64,000 bases of DNA from Sporomusaceae bacterium FL31 (GCA_003990955.1 BIFV01000005.1:186001-250000), one strand, 5' to 3'. Positions 52,673 to 61,456 are shown, counted from the stretch's first letter. Program-made: numbers and translations. The notes: generated by a model not told the origin, from the letters alone.

Positions 52673-53905
52673 TCAGCTACTTTGCATACCTTTATTCAAA
52701 ACAATTATTGCCGCTGCGATAAGGATCATGCCCATAAAGGCAGGTGCGGCATGACCAAGTGATACATAGATTTGACCACCAATGATAGGCCCAATCATTC
52801 TTGCTAAAGCCTGAATCGATTGACTGCCTCCCTGAATCCGACCTTGTTCACTAGAATCGGCAGACTTGGAGAGCATTCCATTGAATGAAGGCCCAAAGAT
52901 CGAATCACCAAAACCAAATATAAACATTCCAGCGATCAAAAGAGGATAGAAGGAGAACAAAGCCGATGCTGCAATAAAGCTGTAGCCTACAATCTCTGAA
53001 ATCATTCCAAGAATTGCGATCTGTTTATCACTAAGTTTTATCAAAAGCTTTGGCATGATGAAACCTTGTGAAATGATGTCTTGGAAGCCCATAATTGAAA
53101 ACATCAATCCGATTAGTGCAGGCTTCCAACTGAAAGTATCCATTGTAAATTGTGAAAAAATTGCCTGTAAAGATCCGTTGGGTATCCAAAGTAAAAACGC
53201 TGAGACAAGCAGCCTGTTTAAATTTTTCATGGAAAGTATGTTTGCAAGCTGTGTAAATGGATTCATTCTTACAAAGGTAATCTCTTTCAGTCTATTATTC
53301 TTGTCAAGGCTCTCAGGCATAAAAAAGAATCCGTAAACAACATTCAATAAGGTTATGATTGCTCCAAAATACATGGGCACAGCATAACCAAACTTAGCAA
53401 GTAAGCCGCCTAGAGTTGGGCCAATGACGCTGCCTACACCTACAACTGCACTTACCCATCCGAAGTATTTGGTTCTCTGTTCTCTAGGAATAATGTCTGC
53501 AAAATATGCAAAGATGGTGCTTATGCTCCCGCCTGTTATCCCTTCTATGATGCGCCCAGCAAATAGTACCCATAGGGCCCCTCCTATGCCAAAGATCAGG
53601 TATCCAATTGCGGACCCCAAAAGACATACTAAGAGTAATGGACGACGCCCATATTTGTCACTCAAAGCGCCAACTACGGGGGCAGCAAAAAACACGCAGA
53701 CTGCATAAACAGAAGTCAGCAGTGTAACAGCGATAGCTTGTTCTTCTGGATTGCTTGTATAGGGCTGCACTAGAAATGGAACGACAGGTGCTATGATACT
53801 AAAGCCTATGCCGCAAAGAAACACAGAGATAAGCCCAAATATTAAAGCGTGTTTATCTATGCTTTGTTCTGTGTTCTGTTCATTGTGTGATCTAACTATG
53901 GACAT
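52673..53905 (-). CDS. MFS drug-efflux transporter, TetA-like group
   Basis: A 410-residue, twelve-segment antiporter. The A-motif of loop 2-3 is GALSDKYGRRPLLL, motif C is GVGSVIGPTLGGLL, and FAGRIIEGITGGSISTIFAYFADI is typical of the DHA1 TetA-like group. ATG 53905 follows GAGAGGAG; the longer frame upstream crosses the promoter. A strong promoter and palindrome lie directly upstream (53927-53983), and a MarR gene sits just beyond, so repressor-controlled drug efflux is likely. Substrate cannot be read from the sequence. Confidence 0.87.
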   Translation of the reverse strand: MSIVRSHNEQNTEQSIDKHALIFGLISVFLCGIGFSIIAPVVPFLVQPYTSNPEEQAIAVTLLTSVYAVCVFFAAPVVGALSDKYGRRPLLLVCLLGSAIGYLIFGIGGALWVLFAGRIIEGITGGSISTIFAYFADIIPREQRTKYFGWVSAVVGVGSVIGPTLGGLLAKFGYAVPMYFGAIITLLNVVYGFFFMPESLDKNNRLKEITFVRMNPFTQLANILSMKNLNRLLVSAFLLWIPNGSLQAIFSQFTMDTFSWKPALIGLMFSIMGFQDIISQGFIMPKLLIKLSDKQIAILGMISEIVGYSFIAASALFSFYPLLIAGMFIFGFGDSIFGPSFNGMLSKSADSSEQGRIQGGSQSIQALARMIGPIIGGQIYVSLGHAAPAFMGMILIAAAIIVLNKGMQSS

Positions 53906-53926
53906 TTCAATTCTCCTCTCAGGAGC

Positions 53927-53983
53927 AGTTTTTGCTTCCCCGGAAGCAAAAACTATCATATCGCAATATTTCTTCCTTGTCAA
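53927..53983 (-). promoter_or_regulatory. Promoter with downstream palindromic operator for the MFS gene
   Basis: On the minus strand TTGACA (53978-53983) and TATGAT (53955-53960) are 17 bases apart. Immediately downstream, covering the transcription start, is the palindrome AGTTTTTGCTTCC/GGAAGCAAAAACT (53927-53939 and 53942-53954, 2-base centre). It could be a repressor operator or a 5' hairpin in the mRNA. Confidence 0.8.
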
Positions 53984-54003
53984 CAAAATGACAACAATAA
54001 AAA

Positions 54004-54033
54004 GGCAGCCACCTCTCAATAGAGTTGGCTGCC
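54004..54033 (-). terminator. Terminator between marR and the MFS gene
   Basis: GGCAGCCAACTCT pairs with AGAGGTGGCTGCC on the minus strand (one G-U), followed by TTTTTATT, just after the marR stop codon. The MFS promoter lies beyond it, so the two genes are separate transcripts. Confidence 0.88.
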
Positions 54034-54056
54034 TGTGACTTTCATATTCAAATTGA

Positions 54057-54527
54057 TTACGACTTAGTATCGATATTCTGTTTCTTTATTTCTGCATCCA
54101 AATGCCTACCGTACTTTGCCACGAAGTTAAGCATACTGTCAAACTGTTCCTCAGTTACCTGCTCAAATACCGCTTTATCCCGCTCTTGAAACTCTGTGTG
54201 CAGTTCCTCATGGATTTTATAAATTACTTTTCCTTGATCAGTAAGCCTAAAGTAAATTTCTTTCTTGTTATCCGCCTTCTGATAGCTTTCAATAACGCCT
54301 TTTTTTATGAGCTTCTTAGTTAATTTACTGATAGCGCCAGTAGTCATATAAAAGGATTCCGAAAGCTTTGCCACGTTGGAATCTACATTTCTTCCAATGT
54401 ATTCAATACAATGTACTTCAGAAGACTTATACCCCTTAAGACTATCCTCCATCTTAAACTTATTCAGCAAAACCATCTTCTTTAATAAATCCCTGAAGCC
54501 CATCATGACCTGTTCTTCTTTGTTCAT
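54057..54527 (-). CDS. MarR family transcriptional regulator
   Basis: A 156-residue winged-helix repressor. The recognition region is SNVAKLSESFYMTTGAISKLTKKLIKKGVI, followed by the wing KADNKKEIYFRLTDQG. The long terminal helices form the dimer. AGGACAGGA upstream of ATG 54527. It lies upstream of, and in the same orientation as, the MFS exporter, and is its likely regulator; the palindrome at 53927 is a candidate target. Confidence 0.9.
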   Translation of the reverse strand: MNKEEQVMMGFRDLLKKMVLLNKFKMEDSLKGYKSSEVHCIEYIGRNVDSNVAKLSESFYMTTGAISKLTKKLIKKGVIESYQKADNKKEIYFRLTDQGKVIYKIHEELHTEFQERDKAVFEQVTEEQFDSMLNFVAKYGRHLDAEIKKQNIDTKS

Positions 54528-54679
54528 TTCCTGTCCTCCGCCCGTTGATACATTAACAATAGTAATAGTCAGGTGACCAGCCTTTGACTCATACTTGAAT
54601 GGGAAGCAATTTTATATCACACTATTTTATTTCCTAAGTATACAAGAAATCAATTGATTACTATGGTTTTCAGAAGTTG

Positions 54680-54901
54680 CTAGCCCGCTCCATGCCTGCC
54701 CAGCAACTCTTCAATTTTCGGAATACAACGCCTCCCGTGACAAGAGCCAGAACCCGCTCCGGTGGCTTTGTGCACTTTCTCAACCGTATCAGCACCGTCG
54801 GCAATTGCGTTTTTTATGAAAGCTCGACTTATCCCCTTGCATAAGCAAACTTTTGTCAGTTTATCCAGAACATGTTGGTTAAGTTCCTCACTATCCATCA
54901 T
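54680..54901 (-). CDS. BFD-like [2Fe-2S]-binding protein
   Basis: A 73-residue protein with four cysteines: CLCKGIS (CxC) and CHGRRC (C-x4-C), the pattern of bacterioferritin-associated-ferredoxin-like domains, with the intervening AFIKNAIADGADTVEKVHKATG helices also typical. In Bfd it donates electrons to release iron; stand-alone clostridial and Negativicute copies have no settled role. GGAGG precedes the double ATG at 54901. Confidence 0.85.
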   Translation of the reverse strand: MMDSEELNQHVLDKLTKVCLCKGISRAFIKNAIADGADTVEKVHKATGAGSGSCHGRRCIPKIEELLGRHGAG

Positions 54902-54965
54902 AATACCTCCAGTAATTAATAAGACGATAAGGACGACTCCCGTTAAATAAATTTATTATCTGTTT

Positions 54966-55184
54966 TTATTGAGTCTCTTCATCGCTTTTGTATTCCAAAA
55001 TATCTCCTGGCTGACAATCCAAAGTCTTACATATCGCTTCTAACGTTGAAAAACGAACCGCTTTTGCTTTCCCGTTTTTCAAAATGGAAAGATTGGCCAT
55101 AGTAATTCCAACTTTCTCTGAAAGCTCTGTTACGCTCATTTTTCGTTTTGCTAACATCACATCAATATTAATAATAATTGCCAT
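54966..55184 (-). CDS. XRE family regulator, YozG type
   Basis: A 72-residue helix-turn-helix protein (RKMSVTELSEKVGITMANLSILKNGK is the DNA-binding core; AICKTLDCQPGDILEY closes it). This short Cro/CI-like type is regularly encoded with a DUF2975 membrane protein, as here, 10 bases upstream. GAGG site before ATG 55184. It probably autoregulates the pair. Confidence 0.9.
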   Translation of the reverse strand: MAIIINIDVMLAKRKMSVTELSEKVGITMANLSILKNGKAKAVRFSTLEAICKTLDCQPGDILEYKSDEETQ

Positions 55185-55194
55185 AGCCTCTACC

Positions 55195-55674
55195 TCAAAC
55201 CGTTAAATCATTTTCTGTTTTTATGTTAATTGCTTCTTGTAGTAGCCGTTGAAGGACAGCAGCAAAAACAGCAATAACCCACGAAGCAAAAGGCACAACC
55301 ATACCGATGAATAAGAGACCTGGAGGGTCAACTTTTTTTGCTATAAGATAGAATATCGGCAAGCCAAATACATGGAAGATACATATTGTAATGGCGCAAT
55401 ATTTGATTTTCTTCAAGGCATCTACTGAAAGATCTGAGAAAGCTTTATTTTTGTCAATATAGCTTAAAAGTTTAAAAGCTTGAACCAGAGCAAAGTAAAA
55501 AGGTATCGCTGCTCCATATGCAATGGCGTAAATAATATATTTAATAAAATCAACCTCTAGAAAATCAGCTACTACAACTGCCATTTTAGGAATCAGAAAT
55601 ATGCACAATACAAGAACTGGGATTCCTATAAAAGCAACAGCTAGCTTCAAAAGGACTGTCGTAACTTGTTTCAT
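55195..55674 (-). CDS. DUF2975 family membrane protein
   Basis: A 159-residue protein with four predicted membrane segments (residues about 8-32, 42-66, 92-115, 122-146). Its pattern VQAFKLLSYIDKNKAFSDLSVDALKKIKY between segments 2 and 3 is typical of DUF2975. It forms a two-gene unit with the XRE regulator; function unknown, possibly sensing at the membrane. ATG 55674 follows GAGGTG. Confidence 0.87.
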   Translation of the reverse strand: MKQVTTVLLKLAVAFIGIPVLVLCIFLIPKMAVVVADFLEVDFIKYIIYAIAYGAAIPFYFALVQAFKLLSYIDKNKAFSDLSVDALKKIKYCAITICIFHVFGLPIFYLIAKKVDPPGLLFIGMVVPFASWVIAVFAAVLQRLLQEAINIKTENDLTV

Positions 55675-55683
55675 AAAAAGCAC

Positions 55684-56100
55684 CTCACTATTTAAATCTA
55701 TATTTAATCATTACCACTTTCTGGTTGGCTACACTGATACTTGTTGTCCAAACTCCCATTAGATTTAGTGATATTGGAGCTGCTGGATTGTGACCTGTAG
55801 TCTTAAAAAGCACCTTTAAGCTTACTTCCCTCCCCAAAGAACAATAACATGATTTTAGTACATTATTTATTGATAATCAATAAATATATATTGTTTTGTC
55901 ATTATAGAAACCTTCCAATTTGGCAAAAATAAAAAAATGCTCTTACGTTAAAATGCTAAATTTACAATTTCTTCAACAAGAATTCCTAGTAATAGTTTTC
56001 ATGATCTCTCTCCTCTTTACACCTAATTTATTTCCCATTATTAAGAAGTGCCTATTCGATATTCCGTGGATTGTATATAACTCCATTTTTTATAAAATCC
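55684..56100. other. Intergenic region without a supported gene
   Basis: The sequence is AT-rich. A 64-codon frame at 55920-56114 starts with TTG, lacks a ribosome site and ends inside the terminator hairpin, so I do not call it. I see a possible promoter region for the DUF2975 gene near 55850-55910, but no clear hexamers. Confidence 0.4.
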
Positions 56101-56136
56101 AAAGAGGCATCTAGCTTAAAGGCTAGATGCCTCTTT
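56101..56136. terminator. Hairpin terminator
   Basis: AAAGAGGCATCTAGC (56101-56115) pairs perfectly with GCTAGATGCCTCTTT (56122-56136). On the minus strand it lies about 160 bases after the peroxiredoxin stop. Confidence 0.85.
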
Positions 56137-56298
56137 ATATTGTTTATCCTTCATTCACCGTAAAAGTTTGCTCTACCAGATGCCCTTCTTTGTTATAAAA
56201 GCACGAGACATTTGCTTATTGCCCCTGTCTCTAGTTTGTTCAAACTGCATTTCTATTTGCGTCGTATTTAGCCCCAATAGTTCATTTTGTAAATGACC

Positions 56299-56763
56299 TC
56301 ATTCGAGATTTTTAATTTGATCAAAAACCTCGTTTATATCAGGTAGCTCAGAAACCGGATACACTTTCACCCAGAGCACTTTGCCGTTTTCATCAATAAG
56401 CATATTGGCCCTCTCTGAAAAACCTTCTACATCACGTAATATGCCATAGTTAAGAGCAGTTTGCCCATGCGGCCAGAAATCAGCTAGCAATTTTACTTCA
56501 GCAATGCCTAGTTCTTTTGCCCAGGCATTTTTGCTGGGATAGGAATCTATGCTAAGTCCAAGCGGAACCACATTATCTTGAGTAAACTTCTCCAGATTAT
56601 CCTCCAATGTTTTCATTTGCTCGGCACAAACCTTGGTCCATGCTAGCGGATGCCATGATAAAAGCACTTTTTTCCCCTTGTAGTCTGATAGGCGGATTTC
56701 CTGTCCACGATTATCTTTTAAAACAAAATCAGGCGCCATGTCACCAACAGTAATTTGTTTCAT
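56299..56763 (-). CDS. Peroxiredoxin of the AhpC/TSA (BCP-like) family
   Basis: A 154-residue thioredoxin-fold peroxidase. DYKGKKVLLSWHPLAWTKVC carries the peroxidatic cysteine, with tryptophan and alanine where the usual PxxxTxxC has other residues, so the active-site loop is atypical. GLSIDSYPSKNAWAKELG and ANMLIDENGKVLWVKVYPV fit the fold. No obvious resolving cysteine is present, suggesting a 1-Cys type. ATG 56763 lies after GGGGGGC; the upstream TTG overlaps that site. Confidence 0.85.
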   Translation of the reverse strand: MKQITVGDMAPDFVLKDNRGQEIRLSDYKGKKVLLSWHPLAWTKVCAEQMKTLEDNLEKFTQDNVVPLGLSIDSYPSKNAWAKELGIAEVKLLADFWPHGQTALNYGILRDVEGFSERANMLIDENGKVLWVKVYPVSELPDINEVFDQIKNLE

Positions 56764-56875
56764 GTATTTGCCCCCCAAAGTATTTAAAAATATGCTCTTT
56801 ATAGAAATTACAAATCATTGTCAAAAAATCCTTCTTAATATAGAAGAGTACAACTTTTGAATAAAGATTTGACAT

Positions 56876-56923
56876 AAAAATAGCTACACCACCTGTATTT
56901 TGCAAGGGGTGTGGCTATTTTTT
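56876..56923 (-). terminator. Terminator of the walJ-htrA-rlmH unit
   Basis: AAAAATAGCTACACC pairs with GGTGTGGCTATTTTT (one G-U), immediately after the rlmH stop at 56929. Confidence 0.88.
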
Positions 56924-56928
56924 CACCA

Positions 56929-57408
56929 TTACCAGTGATACGGTTCACCACGATTAATCTTATACGCCCGGTAAATCTGCTCTACCAAGAGCAGTCTGAT
57001 CATTTGATGCGTAAAGGTCATCTTTGAGAATGACAGTCTTTCTTTAGCTGCACTTCTAATGTCCGGCGATAGGCCAAAGGCGCCGCCGATGGCGAAGGTA
57101 AGGTTGCTTTGCCCATTAAGGGCTAAAGTGCTCATTTTGGCGGCCAGTTCTTCTGATGAGGCCGCTTTACCGAATACATCGAGGACGATGAGGTAACTGT
57201 CATTGGGAATTTGCTTAAGCATGCGCTCGCCTTCTTTGGCGAGCGCTTTTGCTTTTTCGGCTTCAGAAGGATTGTCAGGCATCTTTTCTTCATCAATCTC
57301 GATGATATTGAGGCGGCAAAAGGGAGTCAGCCGCTTGGTAAATTCAGCAATCCCTGCGGTTAAATACTTTTCTTTGATTTTTCCTACGGCAACAATTGTT
57401 ATCTTCAT
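56929..57408 (-). CDS. rlmH: 23S rRNA (pseudouridine1915-N3)-methyltransferase
   Basis: A 159-residue SPOUT methyltransferase that methylates pseudouridine 1915 in helix 69 of 23S rRNA. The SPOUT knot is visible in YLIVLDVFGKAASSEELA, NLTFAIGGAFGLSPDIR and the C-terminal TFTHQMIRLLLVEQIYRAYK with final GEPYHW. Overlaps htrA by one base. This walJ-htrA-rlmH order is widely conserved in Bacillota. Confidence 0.97.
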   Translation of the reverse strand: MKITIVAVGKIKEKYLTAGIAEFTKRLTPFCRLNIIEIDEEKMPDNPSEAEKAKALAKEGERMLKQIPNDSYLIVLDVFGKAASSEELAAKMSTLALNGQSNLTFAIGGAFGLSPDIRSAAKERLSFSKMTFTHQMIRLLLVEQIYRAYKINRGEPYHW

Positions 57409-58523
57409 TATTTTGTCGGCATCTCTTCCAGCAGCACGGTTACTGTTTGATTTTTACCATTACGCCCAATAACGACTTCGGCCTTGCTGCCTATCGGCTG
57501 AGAGTCAACAGCTGAACGCAGATCGGCTACACTATTGGTTTCAATACCGGCAATCTTGAAGATAATATCGCCTTCGCGAATACCGGCTTTATAGGCTGGA
57601 CCGTCTTGTGATGACTGAGCCACATAGACGCCGTGATCAATATTCAAGTCATAGCCATACTTAGCGGCACTGGCTTTATCCAGTATGCCTACCCCAAGGT
57701 AAGCTCGCACCACCCGGCCCTTTTCTACAATGGATTGAATAATGGGTCTAGCCGTATTGATCGGAATAGAGAAGCCGATACCTTCTACGCCAGCAACAGA
57801 AATTTTAGCACTATTAATACCAATAACAACGCCATCGGCGTTCACTAAAGCTCCACCTGAATTACCAGGATTGATAGCCGCGTCGGTTTGGATCAGTTTA
57901 AATTTACGTTCACCAATTTCGATGGAACGGTTTAAGGCACTGATTACCCCGGCAGTAACGCTGCCTTTAAATTCAAGGCCTAGCGGATTGCCAATTGCGA
58001 TAGCCGGTTCACCGACGATAAGACCGTCCGAATCCCCAAGGGTTGCTGCCGGCAAGCCAGTAGCCTCAACCTTTACTACCGCAAGATCAGTCGCCGGATC
58101 TGAACCAAGAACTTGTCCTGGTATGGTTCGACCATCTGATAAGGAAACCACAATTTCCTGTGCGTTTTCAACAACATGATAGTTGGTGGCAATATACCCA
58201 TTGGCGTCAATAATAACCCCTGAACCGGTTCCCTGTTCAATCAGTACTTTGCGGTTAAAATAATCACGCGCATAGGCCTTATTCGTAATCCCCACCACAG
58301 CCGGTCCGACTGCTTGAGCAGCTCTAGCCACCGGTGTGTTGCGGGCCTCTGAGACTGTTCCATTCTGGGCAGGCTGCTGCAAGTTCGGAATGAACGAGGC
58401 ATGCTGCGGCTCTGGCTTGGCCAGCTGTTTACCAGAATATCCGGCAACAATTCCGCCGCCCAATATGGTTCCAATGACTAAAACTATCACATAGGGAGCT
58501 ACTTTTTTATATACAGCTCGCAT
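57408..58523 (-). CDS. htrA: HtrA/DegP-like serine protease with one PDZ domain
   Basis: A 371-residue membrane-anchored protease for misfolded envelope proteins. One N-terminal membrane segment (residues 10-30), a disordered linker, then the trypsin-like domain with His116 (ATNYHVV), Asp146 (PATDLAVV) and Ser222 (NPGNSGGALV), and one PDZ domain (about 275-365, YLGVGILDKASAAKYGYDL start). The family usually carries one or two PDZ domains. Good synteny with walJ and rlmH; the walRK genes are not in the window. Confidence 0.95.
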   Translation of the reverse strand: MRAVYKKVAPYVIVLVIGTILGGGIVAGYSGKQLAKPEPQHASFIPNLQQPAQNGTVSEARNTPVARAAQAVGPAVVGITNKAYARDYFNRKVLIEQGTGSGVIIDANGYIATNYHVVENAQEIVVSLSDGRTIPGQVLGSDPATDLAVVKVEATGLPAATLGDSDGLIVGEPAIAIGNPLGLEFKGSVTAGVISALNRSIEIGERKFKLIQTDAAINPGNSGGALVNADGVVIGINSAKISVAGVEGIGFSIPINTARPIIQSIVEKGRVVRAYLGVGILDKASAAKYGYDLNIDHGVYVAQSSQDGPAYKAGIREGDIIFKIAGIETNSVADLRSAVDSQPIGSKAEVVIGRNGKNQTVTVLLEEMPTK

Positions 58524-58644
58524 AGTATCTTCCTCCTTAGAAAATTACTGCGGCAACTCCTTGAGAGTTGTCTAAGTACGATTCCTCATGCAGCAGTAAT
58601 CATATGATGCAGCTTGGCAGATCATGCGTAGATTGATCGTTGAC

Positions 58645-59442
58645 TTACTTATCCAGCCATAATGGATCATCGGCAAAGCTTGCCGTTCGATCCGGATAAG
58701 TCAGCCTAATATCAAGCTCCACGTCCAGCTCGCACCCCTGTTCGCTGAGAATATTACGTACAGTAGTTTCGGCAATTTCAGGGCGATTATTCTCCTGACT
58801 TAAATGCGCCAAAAAAACTTTCGTGTGCTGCTGTTTGTGCATCCGAGCAATGGTCCAGGCAGCATCTGTATTGGATAAATGGCCCCGGTTACTCATAATC
58901 CGGCGTTTCAAATGCCAAGGATATGAGCCGTTTTTCAATAAATCTACATCATGATTGGCTTCAAATACTAAAACGTCTGAATACGCAATGGCCTTTTTGA
59001 CGCTGTCGGTAACAAAGCCCAGATCAGTAGCTACACTACATTTATTTTCTTGGTGATAAAGACTGAAGCCGACTGGATCTGCAGCATCATGTGAAATGCT
59101 AAATGGTTCAACTTTTACCGCCCCAATGTCCAAGCTATCGCCAATCACATTGCAGCAGCAATCCGGCAGTATTTCCCGGCAATACATGGACGAAAACGTC
59201 GCTGCTCTAGCATACACTGGTGTTTTATATTTTTTAGTCAAAGTTGGCAATCCGTTGATATGATCACGATGTTCGTGAGTAATCAGAATGCCATCCAACT
59301 CCTCTATGGCTGTACCTAATGCAGCTAAGCTAGCCTTGATGCGCCTGGCGCTTATCCCGGCATCAACCAGCAGCTTGGTTTGTCCCATTTCGATAAAAGT
59401 GGCATTGCCGGTACTCCCGCTTGCCAGAACATGAACTTGCAT
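58645..59442 (-). CDS. walJ: WalJ/YycJ metallo-beta-lactamase-fold protein
   Basis: A 265-residue MBL-fold phosphoesterase-like protein. Metal motif THEHRDHINGL is intact, with further ligands in SHDA and the distal histidine in VFLAHLSQENN. YycJ/WalJ proteins are reported as 5'-to-3' DNA exonucleases or cell-wall-linked factors encoded with walRK. AAAGGAG site upstream of ATG 59442. The gap of 121 bases to htrA suggests a shared or separate promoter; no hexamers are obvious. Confidence 0.92.
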   Translation of the reverse strand: MQVHVLASGSTGNATFIEMGQTKLLVDAGISARRIKASLAALGTAIEELDGILITHEHRDHINGLPTLTKKYKTPVYARAATFSSMYCREILPDCCCNVIGDSLDIGAVKVEPFSISHDAADPVGFSLYHQENKCSVATDLGFVTDSVKKAIAYSDVLVFEANHDVDLLKNGSYPWHLKRRIMSNRGHLSNTDAAWTIARMHKQQHTKVFLAHLSQENNRPEIAETTVRNILSEQGCELDVELDIRLTYPDRTASFADDPLWLDK

Positions 59443-59557
59443 CAGAAACGTACTCCTTTTGTTGATAAATGACTCTATGTAATTCGACTTTACTGTGCTT
59501 AAATCCTCTTTGTAAGTCTTAGTAGAGCCGTTGCCAGCATTTGCTGAAAATCATCCT

Positions 59558-59614
59558 AAAATATAGAAGATGCCTTGATTCTGCATTGCAAAACCAAGGC
59601 ATCTTCTATATTTT
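59558..59614. terminator. Terminator overlapping the end of the phosphohexomutase gene
   Basis: Perfect 20-bp arms (59558-59577 and 59595-59614). The inner arm includes the last codons and stop of the phosphohexomutase gene (stop at 59606), an economical overlap. Confidence 0.9.
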
Positions 59615-60946
59615 AGGCATTGCTGCCAGGACACTGTCTTTTATGGGTTCCGGCAAAGATGTCAGCAGCAGATTGGCAATCTCCCTCAGCCGTTCGGCGG
59701 ATTTTGCTTCAAATCGTAACGTGAACAGCGGTTCAGTAACCGAAGCGCGAATCATGGCCCAGCCGTCTGCGAATTCTACCCGCACACCATCAATCAGATT
59801 AGGCTGGTAGTGACTTAAGGCAGCAGCCACTTGGGCTAAAATCGCTTCCTTGTCTGAACCTGAATATTTTACCCGTACCTCAGGCGTCAACAGGTAGTTT
59901 GGTATGGCATCAATCAAGCCTGAAAGCGGTCCATGTTTGGCCACATATTCACAAATCTTTTGACCGGCAAACATCCCGTCATCATAACCCAGTTCGGAGA
60001 AAAAGAAATGGCCGCTAATTTCACCAGCGAAAAGTGCCTTCTCCCGAATAAAAGCCGATTTACTAAAAGTATGACCTGCCCGCGCCATGACCGGCCGGCC
60101 GCCAGCTGCAGCAATTTGCTCCGGCACCACCATAGAGCATTTGGCATCATAGATGATAGGACCTGGCTGCTGTTCCAAATAATTACGGGCTAACAATACC
60201 AGAATGTCATCATTATCGACCGCCCGTCCTGTTTCATCAACAAAGCCCACGCGGTCGCCATCGCCATCAAATGCAATTCCCAGCATAGCACCTGTCTCGC
60301 GGACTTTCTGGCTTAGTGCAGTAAGATTTTCTGGCACAGCCGGATTGGGTGGACGGTTAGGGAAAGTTCCGTCAGCTTGGCAAAAGAGTTCAATGACTTC
60401 AAAGCCCAGCCGGCGATAAAGCTCTGGGGCAATATGCGATGTTGCACCATTACCGGCATCTAAGACGATTTTAAAAGAGCCGGATTTGGCCTTCCCGGCT
60501 GTATAATTCAGATAGTCCTCAATAATCGGCAGCTTAATCTCGCTGCCGCAAGCCGAAATCATCGCTCCAGATTCGGTTAAGCTGGCAATTTCGGCAATAT
60601 CAGCCTCAGTCACTGGTTGTGGTCCCAGAACCAGTTTAAAGCCATTATAGGCAGCTGGATTGTGGGAGGCTGTCACCATCACACCACCATACGCCTCTGT
60701 CATCTTTTGGGCGAAATAGAATACTGGTGTCGCTACCGTACCGATATTAATGACCTCACAGCCTGAGCGCACCAGACCATCTACCATAATCTGCTGCAGC
60801 CTTGGAGTAGATAAACGAATATCGCCGCCAACAACAACCTGTTTGCCACTTAGTTTGGTACCCACTGCCAGGGCAATTTTTTCAGCCATTTGATCACTCA
60901 ATTCGGCACCGGCAATACCGCGAATATCACAGGCATGGAAAATACT
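59606..60946 (-). CDS. Phosphomannomutase/phosphoglucomutase
   Basis: A 446-residue alpha-D-phosphohexomutase. The phosphoserine is Ser95 in VTASHNPAAYNG, the magnesium loop is FDGDGDRVGF, the sugar-binding loop is GEISGHFFF and the phosphate-binding domain 4 has VRASVTEPLFTLRFEA. It interconverts hexose 1- and 6-phosphates for surface sugar synthesis, in the AlgC/ManB group by its length and motifs. ATG 60946 follows AAGGGAG; the frame can be extended to 60976. Upstream of walJ but separated by a terminator. Confidence 0.93.
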   Translation of the reverse strand, partial: SIFHACDIRGIAGAELSDQMAEKIALAVGTKLSGKQVVVGGDIRLSTPRLQQIMVDGLVRSGCEVINIGTVATPVFYFAQKMTEAYGGVMVTASHNPAAYNGFKLVLGPQPVTEADIAEIASLTESGAMISACGSEIKLPIIEDYLNYTAGKAKSGSFKIVLDAGNGATSHIAPELYRRLGFEVIELFCQADGTFPNRPPNPAVPENLTALSQKVRETGAMLGIAFDGDGDRVGFVDETGRAVDNDDILVLLARNYLEQQPGPIIYDAKCSMVVPEQIAAAGGRPVMARAGHTFSKSAFIREKALFAGEISGHFFFSELGYDDGMFAGQKICEYVAKHGPLSGLIDAIPNYLLTPEVRVKYSGSDKEAILAQVAAALSHYQPNLIDGVRVEFADGWAMIRASVTEPLFTLRFEAKSAERLREIANLLLTSLPEPIKDSVLAAMPKI

Positions 60947-61102
60947 CATAAGAAACTCCCTTCGATTCAATAGCAATTATCCTTAATTTTAGCATGATAC
61001 AACAAAATAATACAAGTTGAAGGCCGTTAACTTATGGTAACCCCTGATTAAACTCTGTCATAAGATATATCAAAACAGCAAAGTGTTAAGGAGGGTTTTG
61101 TT

Positions 61103-61396
61103 GTGCCTAAACGCCACAAAGCACCCAAACAAAGTAAAAAACCAGTAGCGACTGCCTCGCTGCAGCATAAGAAAAAACACCGCAGTCGCAGCATTATGAA
61201 ACCGCTAAGCTTAAGGAGGTTCTTCATGCCGAATATTGACAAGATTGTTAAGTCTTTGCTAAATGAAATGGAAGAAAGCAAAGAAGTAATGAAGACTGGC
61301 GTTCGCAATCAAGAAAAATTAATTCAGCAAAATGACCAAATCATTGATACTCTGGAAAAAATTTATAATACAGTTGGCTCAAAAAATACCCGCTAA
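61103..61396 (+). CDS. Small basic protein with two possible in-frame starts
   Basis: The 97-residue form starts at GTG 61103 after AAGGAGG. Residues 1-40 are strongly basic (PKRHKAPKQSKKP, HKKKHRSRS) and residues 42-97 form an acidic, amphipathic helix (SLLNEMEESKEVMKT, QEKLIQQNDQIIDTLEKI) likely to be a coiled coil. A second, even better ribosome site (TTAAGGAGGT, 61211-61220) lies inside the gene before ATG 61226 in the same frame, which would give a 56-residue acidic form. I do not recognise the family. Confidence 0.65.
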   Translation: MPKRHKAPKQSKKPVATASLQHKKKHRSRSIMKPLSLRRFFMPNIDKIVKSLLNEMEESKEVMKTGVRNQEKLIQQNDQIIDTLEKIYNTVGSKNTR

Positions 61397-61416
61397 AGGA
61401 TCTCCCCCTTTAAGCA

Positions 61417-61456
61417 AAAAGAGATATTCGGCTCATTAGAACCGGATATCTCTTTT
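61417..61456. terminator. Bidirectional terminator
   Basis: AAAAGAGATATTCGG (61417-61431) and CCGGATATCTCTTTT (61442-61456) pair with one G-U. It lies between the convergent small basic gene and the M-A family peptidase gene and overlaps the stop codon of the latter. Confidence 0.88.

Noticed and set aside
55920..56114. 64-codon plus-strand frame
   Set aside because: TTG start without ribosome site, AT-rich composition, and its end lies inside a terminator.
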